The translations under genes and the position numbers were made by a program. The notes beneath the pieces were generated by a model. That model did not search any database and was not told the origin of the DNA. It saw only the letters and a program-made list of their open reading frames with translations. A stretch of 5,949 nucleotides of DNA from assembly GCA_002359825.1 (NCBI GenBank), contig DENY01000032.1, positions 1 to 5,949 on the forward strand, read 5' to 3'. This DNA is from Bacteroidales bacterium UBA2632. Lineage in GTDB: Bacteria > Bacteroidota > Bacteroidia > Bacteroidales > Dysgonomonadaceae. The stretch's first letter is position 1. Every line of letters starts with the position of its first letter. Positions 1 through 4,898 of this stretch are shown one piece after another.

Positions 1-92
1 ACCAATGACATGTTTTTGCAATATGTTGTAAATCAAAGAGTATCAATTTTATCGTTTTGATTTATTAACTGATTAAAACGAAAGGCATTTCA

Positions 93-146
93 TGTCATTT
101 TCTTCTTTTTGCCTAATTGAAAATTGGGTTCCGTCTCAGAATGACA
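93..146. repeat. TGTCATT-type palindromic unit (REP-like), degenerate
   Basis: TGTCATT at 93-99 is mirrored by AATGACA at 140-146. The right arm, read on the minus strand, begins TGTCATTCTGAGACGGAA. This resembles the TGTCATTC-type repeats I recall from intergenic regions of Bacteroidota and other bacteria. The left arm has diverged after its first seven bases, so the unit is probably an old or half copy. The family assignment is from memory and was not checked. Confidence 0.45.
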
Positions 147-199
147 GGGCTATTTATACATGTCGTGTTTTAATTTTTCACTATTAACTTTTAACTCTA

Positions 200-289
200 T
201 ACCTGCCATTCCGACACGGAGTGAAGAATCTGTTAGAATAGTGTGCAAATATTTGAACGGATATTTCACTACGTTCAATATGACAGGTA
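200..289. repeat. Imperfect inverted repeat with TGYCATT core (REP/MITE-like)
   Basis: The left arm at 200-233 and the reverse complement of 257-289 agree at about 26 of 34 positions with one gap. Both start TACCTG(C/T)CAT and both contain the AGTGAA core. The 23-bp centre is AT-rich and unpaired. As RNA or single-stranded DNA this would fold into a long hairpin. No transposase is present, so if mobile it would have to be moved in trans. It is most likely a dispersed intergenic repeat rather than a gene-specific regulator. Confidence 0.7.
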
Positions 290-337
290 GAGAAATTAAT
301 TGAAAAGGGAAAATTGAGAATTGGGAATGGAGGAAAA

Positions 338-372
338 GAGTAATGAGTAAAGAGTAACGAGTAATGAGTTAA
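338..372 (+). repeat. Heptanucleotide tandem array, GAGTAAN x4 plus GAGTTAA
   Basis: Five consecutive 7-bp units are GAGTAAT (338-344), GAGTAAA (345-351), GAGTAAC (352-358), GAGTAAT (359-365) and GAGTTAA (366-372). The first six bases are identical in units 1-4 and only the seventh varies. The last unit doubles as the start of the right outer arm at 366-390. The array is noncoding and lies beyond the stop of the nearest gene, so slippage here would not alter a protein. Confidence 0.75.
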
Positions 373-423
373 AAGTTAAAGAATAGTGAATAAAGCCTAT
401 TTTATCATGAACTAGCGTATGGA

Positions 424-480
424 ATAGTCTTTTAAACACTGTTTCAACATCGTTCAAACAGTGTTTAAAAAATTGACTAT
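424..480 (-). terminator. Long hairpin 32 bp past the propeller gene stop, probable terminator
   Basis: A perfect 15-bp stem pairs 430-444 with 456-470. It is extended inward by AAC/GTT (446-448 with 452-454) across one C-C mismatch, leaving a 3-nt loop. It is extended outward by ATAGTC/GACTAT (424-429 with 475-480) across a 4-nt AATT bulge. About 24 bp can pair in all. Its position downstream of the minus-strand gene ending at 512 suits transcription termination or protection of the mRNA 3' end. A separate U-run after the stem is missing; the stem ends in A/T pairs, so the terminator reading is inference. Confidence 0.5.
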
Positions 481-511
481 AAATTTATTTCTATTATTTA
501 TTGCGCACCAT

Positions 512-1666
512 TCACTCCGTCCTCACAAAGGCTTCATTTTCATCACCCGTCCATCTGTATTTGTAAAGTGTACTGATTTGTTGACCGTCGTCTGATTTGC
601 CATTATGAGAAATGTAAAACAGTCCATCTCCTAGAGGCTCTAAGCCAGTAGCTCCCCATTTGAAGTTCCATCCTCTTATACCAGTTGCTTCATCTCTTAG
701 TCCAGCATCAAGCAAAGAGAGTGTTTTTACTTCAATGGTTTTATTGTCTGATTGAATTTCACTCATTACCGGCTCTTTATGACCGTCTATTACGAAAAGA
801 CTAAAATTGGGGAATTGTGATTTAGCACCACGATACACCGCAGCAAACAGGTTCCCAGTATGTGAGTCATACGCTAGATTCTGTATGCCATATCGGGTAT
901 TTCCTGTACGAACAAAGTATTTTCCCATCGGTTTTTCTGGTCCGGATTCATGCAGATTGTTTTGAGATAACACGCCTCCATATTGCTCCCAGTTTTGAAT
1001 GTCATATTTTAGGATCACTTGATTATCATTGTCATATCTTGTTGTGTCACCATAAACTCCATAGGCAACATACAAATACTTCTTTCCTTCATTAGGATTT
1101 CCCATTGAAGGCGCCAATGCTAAACCATCAATTCCGGAACAGGCATATCGGTGTTTCATTTCCTTGTCACCCATTTTCACTGATGCTTGATAATCCTCCA
1201 CCACTTCTTTCAAATATACCGTTTTTAGTAAATCTTCTTTCTCAGCATCCATATCTGGTTCTGTTATACGTGAACCATCGAATATAGCAATATAAAAACC
1301 ATCTTTACTCACTCTTTCTACGCCCAGAGTTTTAGTGATTCCTTTTCCAATGGCATCATCTTTGAATTCCAAGGATGCATAAATCTTACCACTTTCAGGA
1401 TCAAAATCCATATCTCCTAGGTGTCCCACGAAACCTGTCACACTTCCAATCAGATTTCCATTCAAATCGGTTTTTATGAGCTTGTCGGTAAAAGAGAAAT
1501 AGACAACTTCATTTTCCTGATCCACTGCTGAGCTTTGAACATGAAGTTTTCCTTGTTTACCTGAGAAAATAGATCCAGGTAAATTGGCAGGAGAGTTCTT
1601 GTGCACTTGACACATTGGAAGGGACAATAATAAAAATAGAGGTAATAATAAGGATAAGTTTTTCAT
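512..1666 (-). CDS. Exported beta-propeller-like protein, function unknown
   Basis: The 384-residue product starts with a typical export signal: Lys2, a hydrophobic run at residues 4-16, then Cys19. LPMC is a poor lipobox because of Met at -1, so an outer-membrane lipoprotein is possible but not assured, and no clear signal peptidase I site replaces it. The mature part carries about five blade-like segments with the pattern of a short turn (often DxxxG), a strand such as (L/I)Y(F/V/A)A, then another strand ending in Asp. They lie near residues 45-70, 83-130, 177-222, 262-294 and 338-371, for example LAYDSHTGNLFAAVYRG at 265-280. This is the look of YVTN/NHL-type propellers, which usually bind ligands or partners in the periplasm or at the cell surface. 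I do not recognise a named family and see no catalytic motif. It is transcribed alone: its upstream neighbour is divergent and a hairpin follows it. Confidence 0.8.
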   Translation of the reverse strand: MKNLSLLLPLFLLLSLPMCQVHKNSPANLPGSIFSGKQGKLHVQSSAVDQENEVVYFSFTDKLIKTDLNGNLIGSVTGFVGHLGDMDFDPESGKIYASLEFKDDAIGKGITKTLGVERVSKDGFYIAIFDGSRITEPDMDAEKEDLLKTVYLKEVVEDYQASVKMGDKEMKHRYACSGIDGLALAPSMGNPNEGKKYLYVAYGVYGDTTRYDNDNQVILKYDIQNWEQYGGVLSQNNLHESGPEKPMGKYFVRTGNTRYGIQNLAYDSHTGNLFAAVYRGAKSQFPNFSLFVIDGHKEPVMSEIQSDNKTIEVKTLSLLDAGLRDEATGIRGWNFKWGATGLEPLGDGLFYISHNGKSDDGQQISTLYKYRWTGDENEAFVRTE

Positions 1667-2017
1667 CTTTTCGTCTTTATATTATGGGTAGTTATTTTTT
1701 TTGTAGCAAACAGTCATCAGTTCGTATCTGCTAGCTAGAAATTAATAGATCTCTGCTTGTTTGATTGACAAAGATAGAATCAAAGCTGACAAATAAAAAG
1801 GAATCTAGTAAAAAATGAATAAGAATATCTTTATCTTCTTATTGCGATCCATGAAAGATAAATTTAGTTTGTCACTAATAATGTTTAATTCACAACAATA
1901 AATGCATTTTGTCAAAACCATATTTCTGTTTTTGGTGTTTTCATATAGAAAGTAAAAGATCTTATTTATAATATATGCTTTATTAATATACACTTCACTT
2001 TAAAACTTTTAATAAAT
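1667..2017. other. Spacer between divergent genes, 351 bp
   Basis: This very AT-rich spacer separates the minus-strand propeller gene from the plus-strand ferritin-like gene and should hold both promoters. A promoter/operator candidate for the propeller gene lies at 1760-1793. No exact TAnnTTTG box was found on the plus strand for the ferritin-like gene; TATTTCTG at 1921-1928 is one base off but has no well-placed partner. A 7-bp inverted repeat (TATCTTT 1826-1832, AAAGATA 1854-1860) has a 21-nt loop and may be chance. No RNA gene was recognised. Confidence 0.6.
1760..1793 (-). promoter_or_regulatory. Candidate promoter with dyad operator for the propeller gene
   Basis: Read on the minus strand, TATCTTTG at 1776-1769 matches the Bacteroidota -7 consensus TAnnTTTG exactly. 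A TTTG lies upstream at 1793-1790, but the 13-bp spacer is shorter than the usual 17-23. The box is enclosed by a perfect dyad, TTTGATT (1760-1766) and AATCAAA (1778-1784) with an 11-bp centre. That geometry would let a dimeric repressor cover the box. Transcription would begin about 95 bp before the start codon. Confidence 0.4.
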
Positions 2018-2599
2018 ATGGAAAAGAAAAAATTAGAGAACAAGAAAGATGAGAAGAAAACAACTTCCAACAAGAAAGGGAAATTGAAAATTGAAGATGA
2101 AAATGCACTGAAGGATTTTTTGGTGGATGAACTCAAAGATATCTATTTTGCAGAAAATGAAATATTGAAAGGACTGACAAAAATGAAAGATGCCGCCAGT
2201 TCAACTAAGTTGAAAAAAGCAATTGATAAACATTATAATCAAACAGAGACTCAAATTGTGCGATTAGAAGAGGCTTTTAAATTGTTTGACGAGAAGCCAG
2301 TAAAGAAAAAATGTAAAGCTATAGTGGGAATTCTGGCTGAAGGTGATGATATATTGGAAGACACTGAAGAAGGAACCATGACCCGCGATGCAGCAATTAT
2401 TATAGCATCTCAAAAAGTTGAACATTACGAAATTGCTACTTATGGAAGTTTGGCTGAATTGGCAAGAACTATTAACAGAGAGGATGTTACAAAGCTGTTA
2501 GAAAAAACACTCAAAGAAGAGAAGAAAACTGATGTTACATTAACTGTTTTGGCTGTTGATAAAATAAATGAACAAGCTGCCCAGGAACCTGCAGAATAA
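2018..2599 (+). CDS. YciE/YciF-type ferritin-like protein (DUF892 family)
   Basis: The 193-residue cytoplasmic protein matches the YciF/DUF892 pattern. After a basic tail it has four predicted helices. Helix 1 carries LKDFLVDELKDIYFAENEIL (31-50), with Glu46 and Glu48. Helix 2 runs over about 62-90, with His72, Glu77 and Glu84. Helix 3 runs over about 122-150, with the ExxHYE-like stretch around Glu135, His136 and Glu138. Helix 4 is near 155-183, with Glu167, Glu168 and Asp172. These acidic and His residues are where ferritin-like di-iron ligands are expected. The family is linked to stress responses and possible ferroxidase activity, but the physiological reaction is poorly known. Residues 1-24 contain 11 lysines and no predicted fold, longer and more basic than I expect for E. 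coli YciF. The start at 2018 follows an A/T-rich leader without a Shine-Dalgarno sequence. It is monocistronic, since a strong terminator lies 30 bp past the stop. Confidence 0.9.
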   Translation: MEKKKLENKKDEKKTTSNKKGKLKIEDENALKDFLVDELKDIYFAENEILKGLTKMKDAASSTKLKKAIDKHYNQTETQIVRLEEAFKLFDEKPVKKKCKAIVGILAEGDDILEDTEEGTMTRDAAIIIASQKVEHYEIATYGSLAELARTINREDVTKLLEKTLKEEKKTDVTLTVLAVDKINEQAAQEPAE

Positions 2600-2628
2600 G
2601 ATTATATTGTAATTAATTAATACTCAAG

Positions 2629-2669
2629 AAAACCAAGAGTTATTATATACTTAATCTCTTGGTTTTTTT
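2629..2669 (+). terminator. Intrinsic terminator of the ferritin-like gene
   Basis: An 11-bp perfect stem (AAAACCAAGAG at 2629-2639 with CTCTTGGTTTT at 2656-2666) has a 16-nt AT-rich loop and runs into seven T at 2663-2669. It lies 30 bp after the TAA. On the opposite strand the stem also ends in four T, so it may act weakly on transcripts coming from the convergent gene at 2774. Confidence 0.9.
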
Positions 2670-2773
2670 GTGTTTCAAATATTCGGTTAATGAACTAGAG
2701 ATTAACAGTGAAGAAAATTAGGCTTGGAAAGAATATAAAGAGTTTAATAAATTAGTCGCAACTCGAGTTTATA

Positions 2774-3286
2774 TTATACTTCATATACTTCTTCCTTTTC
2801 ATCCAATGCTATTATTTTTCTCAATAAACGTGCTTGTTCATCTTTTGTTCTTTTTTTAGATTCATCTAACTTCACCTCTTTCAATGTCATATAATATCTA
2901 CTGTAAAACTGCATGAATAGAAGTAGATAGACTAATCCTAAACCCACTATGTTGGAAAGCAAACTGGGTTGTAATTCAAAGATAGATACTGCTCCATGAT
3001 ATACAATACTGGCTAGGATAAGTAAAAGTGGTGTTATTATAACCATATATGAGTTACTAGATATCTCATAAGCCTTATTGTCTTTCTCACACAAATCTAT
3101 AGCCAGTGGCTTGCTACCACCGCCCCATCGGTTCTTGAGCACAACTTTGTGTTTGCCCGAAGATACGTCAATTCGCACAGTCTTCTCTATTCCAACAGTT
3201 CCAGCTTTTTTTCCGTCAACATATATGTTGATGCTTTTCGCTTGATTGACCCATTCGTTAGGACGAATTATTGTTAGTTTTGCCAT
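2774..3286 (-). CDS. Small membrane protein with PEGA/DUF2846-like N-terminal domain
   Basis: The 170-residue product has no signal peptide. Residues 1-75 form a beta-rich domain with INIYVDGKKAGTV (19-31) and SSGKHKVVLK (42-51), the 'xYxDGxxxG ... PGxHxV' pattern of PEGA/DUF2846-like domains, though Ser-Gly replaces Pro-Gly. Two hydrophobic segments follow, about 80-104 and 108-128. The C-terminal tail (134-170) is highly charged, with many Lys, Glu and Asp, and is probably helical. Basic residues before the first and after the second membrane segment suggest both ends are cytoplasmic. The gene upstream on the same strand (3902-3483) is a paralog; the two proteins agree at roughly a third of positions over the first 90 residues, but the paralog lacks the long charged tail. 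Function is unknown. The start is supported because both copies begin MAK(L/I)TI.RP.EW. Confidence 0.8.
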   Translation of the reverse strand: MAKLTIIRPNEWVNQAKSINIYVDGKKAGTVGIEKTVRIDVSSGKHKVVLKNRWGGGSKPLAIDLCEKDNKAYEISSNSYMVIITPLLLILASIVYHGAVSIFELQPSLLSNIVGLGLVYLLLFMQFYSRYYMTLKEVKLDESKKRTKDEQARLLRKIIALDEKEEVYEV

Positions 3287-3482
3287 TCTCTTAAAGATTT
3301 CATGTTGTTATTAAGTTAATAACTTTCTTGTCATGCATTTGTTTTTCTTGACAATTGATTTCACTTCCACAATATACAAAACATTTCAGAGTTGGGGGCT
3401 ATTCTATAAATCATATTGCAATAACTGCAGTGCAAAGTCTCTACCAAAAAATCGCCACAAACTGTTTGATATAATTCTTAAA

Positions 3483-3902
3483 TTATTCAGTAGCCTCCAT
3501 TTTATAATGAAAGTTCTTAGCATTGAAATACATAAAGAGAAAAACAACTACAGCATACACAGCAATCACGACAAAATATAGTCCTTCAAAATCAAAGAGA
3601 TTTACCACTATCAGATATATGGAAAACAAAATTAGCAAAAGAATTGGCATCATCGCCGGTCCATATTTAAAACTTTTCACACTTATGGTTTTATTTTCAT
3701 CAATGCCAAGATTCACTGTCACTGGTTTGTTGAAACCCATGATGCTTTTCTTTTTTAGTGCCACTTTGTGTTTTCCGGGCAATACTTCAAATTCAATGTT
3801 TTTGCCACTATTGAGCTCACCTACTTTTTCATCGTCAATGTAGATATTTACATTCGATTGTTTGCACCACTCAAATGGGCGGTCTATTGTTATTTTAGCC
3901 AT
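3483..3902 (-). CDS. Small membrane protein, paralog of the 2774-3286 product
   Basis: The 139-residue product starts MAKITIDRPFEW and repeats the layout of its neighbour. The beta-rich PEGA/DUF2846-like domain contains VNIYIDDEKVGEL (18-30) and the more canonical LPGKHKVALKK (41-51). Two membrane segments follow at about 83-102 and 107-126, then only a short tail ending MEATE. It lacks an export signal, so the N-terminal domain is predicted cytoplasmic. The copies are separated by 196 bp and are well diverged, so the duplication is not recent. The 173-bp gap from the HD gene upstream leaves open whether the three genes share a transcript; I found no exact TAnnTTTG box in either gap. Function is unknown. 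Confidence 0.8.
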   Translation of the reverse strand: MAKITIDRPFEWCKQSNVNIYIDDEKVGELNSGKNIEFEVLPGKHKVALKKKSIMGFNKPVTVNLGIDENKTISVKSFKYGPAMMPILLLILFSIYLIVVNLFDFEGLYFVVIAVYAVVVFLFMYFNAKNFHYKMEATE

Positions 3903-4075
3903 GAGAAATTAATGATTAATTGTTGTAGGATAATTGTTAATAGATGCTGTTCATTTTGCTATTCGATTCATTTTGTAATTAGCCGATTGCTAGCAGGGCT
4001 GCTTGCTAGAAGTCTATTATCTTGCAAAAAGTCTGTACTAGTATTTGGATAGGTGCAACATTCAGAAGCTACAGC

Positions 4076-4666
4076 TTATTTTTTCAGAAACTCTTTCTCC
4101 ACACCCTCATTTATCAAACTCTCGGCATAGTTCCAAATAGTTGTCGAACCATTTTTTATCTCCTTTTTCTTATCATGTACTTTCTGATAAGGCACATCAT
4201 ACTCCACCCAAGTTCCACCATTGTTTGAGAAATTTTGCAACAGAGGTTCAAACATATCCATCGACTTTGCAAACTTAGCTTCATCTGTTTCACCCGCTTC
4301 AAACTCCTCCCAAACTGTTATCAGCTCTTCGGCTTGCTCTTCTGGCAAGATGCCGAAAATACGTTTCGCTGCAACCAGTTCTTCCTCTGTGTTTTTGTGG
4401 TCTTTTGTAGTGCTGTAAAAGAAGGTGTCACCGGCATCAATTTCTACAATATCGTGAATCAACACCATTTTCAATACCTTTAATAAGTCTATCGTTTTGT
4501 CTGAATGTTCCGCTAAGACCATTGCCATCACTGCTAGGTGCCAACTGTGCTCTGCATCATTCTCTCTTCTTTCGCTATTAAATAACTTAGTTTTGCGTTG
4601 AATATATTTTATCTTATCAATCTCTTTTATAAATGCTACTTGTTTTTCTAAGTTGGTTATCTTCAT
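4076..4666 (-). CDS. HD-domain phosphohydrolase, YfbR/HDDC2-like (possible 5'-deoxynucleotidase)
   Basis: This 196-residue cytoplasmic protein is close in length to E. coli YfbR (199). The metal-binding signature is complete: His40 in the ENDAEHSWHLAVMA motif (35-48), His71-Asp72 in LIHDIVEIDAGDT (69-81), and Asp137 in KFAKSMDMFEPLL (131-143). Glu75, three residues after the HD pair, sits where YfbR has its catalytic glutamate, and Arg33/Arg34 precede the first His. YfbR removes phosphate from deoxynucleoside 5'-monophosphates using a divalent metal. Several relatives have untested substrates, so the exact reaction is inferred. The start fits the family N-terminus and follows GTAGAGAA. A -7 box lies 40-47 bp upstream, and the acyltransferase gene is divergent. 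Confidence 0.88.
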   Translation of the reverse strand: MKITNLEKQVAFIKEIDKIKYIQRKTKLFNSERRENDAEHSWHLAVMAMVLAEHSDKTIDLLKVLKMVLIHDIVEIDAGDTFFYSTTKDHKNTEEELVAAKRIFGILPEEQAEELITVWEEFEAGETDEAKFAKSMDMFEPLLQNFSNNGGTWVEYDVPYQKVHDKKKEIKNGSTTIWNYAESLINEGVEKEFLKK

Positions 4667-4705
4667 TTCTCTACTTGTATTTAAATGATGTATATATTAT
4701 AATAT

Positions 4706-4713
4706 CAAATTTA
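4706..4713 (-). promoter_or_regulatory. Candidate -7 box for the HD gene
   Basis: On the minus strand TAAATTTG matches TAnnTTTG exactly. A start site about 7 bp further on would give a leader of roughly 33 nt before the ATG at 4666. No TTTG is found at the usual -33 distance, so the call rests on one box and its position. Confidence 0.45.
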
Positions 4714-4838
4714 CACAAAGGTAATAAACACCTTCATTATATAAAAGCTCAAGCTTTAAATGATATTTCCATTTAGTTCCCTGCAATACAATTTAACTTC
4801 TAAATCAATTATATGCCTTTAGTTTGTAGGGAATATTG

Positions 4839-4846
4839 TATTTTTG
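4839..4846 (+). promoter_or_regulatory. Candidate -7 box for the acyltransferase gene
   Basis: TATTTTTG matches TAnnTTTG exactly. A TTTG at 4823-4826 is upstream, but the 12-bp spacer is short for a -33 element. Transcription would begin near 4853, almost on the ATG at 4854. This favours the second ATG at 4899 as the translated start, with a leader of about 46 nt. An 8-bp inverted repeat (AATACAAT 4785-4792, ATTGTATT 4835-4842) overlaps the box. Confidence 0.45.
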
Positions 4847-4898
4847 ACCTTTTATGAAAAAAGCGCCATGCTATAGTCACAATTTATACTCAAGAGTA

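Larger units (their letters stand above)
177..390. repeat. Outer inverted repeat enclosing the 200-289 palindrome
   Basis: TTCACTATTAACTTTTAACTC at 177-197 is mirrored at 366-390 by GAGTTAAAAGTTAA followed, after a 3-nt insertion, by ATAGTGAA. These arms enclose the smaller palindrome and the heptamer array, giving a nested arrangement of about 214 bp. Perfect pairing covers 14 bp, then resumes for 7-8 bp past the insertion. It may be one composite element or two repeats inserted together. Confidence 0.55.
1..511. other. Repeat-rich intergenic region without a gene
   Basis: No reading frame here looks like a gene. The stretch is filled with repeats instead. The core TGTCATT or its complement appears at 4-10 (reverse), 93-99 (forward) and 140-146 (reverse), with variants at 204-210 (TGCCATT, forward) and 280-286 (TATGACA, reverse). 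The alternating orientation is what a row of palindromic units would give, the first being cut by the left edge. A 13-nt direct repeat, ATTGAAAATTGGG at 116-128 and ATTGAGAATTGGG at 313-325, differs at one base. A heptamer array and a strong hairpin follow and are listed separately. Confidence 0.7.

Noticed and set aside
1..60. Frame open from the left edge for 19 codons to a TGA at 58-60, a possible C-terminus of a gene outside
   Set aside because: Too short to judge, no recognisable residues, and it overlaps a TGTCATT-type repeat core at 4-10.
53..80. CGTTTT/AAAACG inverted repeat as a terminator
   Set aside because: Only six pairs with a 16-nt AT-rich loop and no T-run on the plus strand; not distinguishable from chance.
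338..372. CRISPR array
   Set aside because: The units are 7 bp and contiguous, with no spacers and no cas genes nearby.
862..1287. Two plus-strand open frames inside the propeller gene
   Set aside because: They are antisense to a well-supported gene with a signal peptide and blade repeats, and their His/Cys/Pro-rich products resemble no protein family.
1805..1993. 62-codon minus-strand frame with many Ile, Lys, Asn and Tyr codons
   Set aside because: Its composition is what very AT-rich noncoding DNA gives, it has no recognisable domain, and it fills the promoter region of the adjacent ferritin-like gene.
2760..2769. AACTCGAGTT palindrome next to the stop of the 2774-3286 gene
   Set aside because: A 10-bp palindrome alone has no supporting context such as a T-run or a promoter.
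3990..4009. CTAGCA/TGCTAG hairpin downstream of the HD gene as a terminator
   Set aside because: A six-bp stem with an 8-nt loop and no U-run on the minus strand; too weak to call.
3333..4052. Plus-strand open frames opposite the small membrane protein genes
   Set aside because: They lie antisense to, or run across the ends of, the minus-strand paralogs, whose mutual similarity shows which strand is coding.
4022..4483. Plus-strand open frames opposite the HD gene
   Set aside because: The minus-strand frame carries the full HD metal-binding signature; the opposite frames are shadows.
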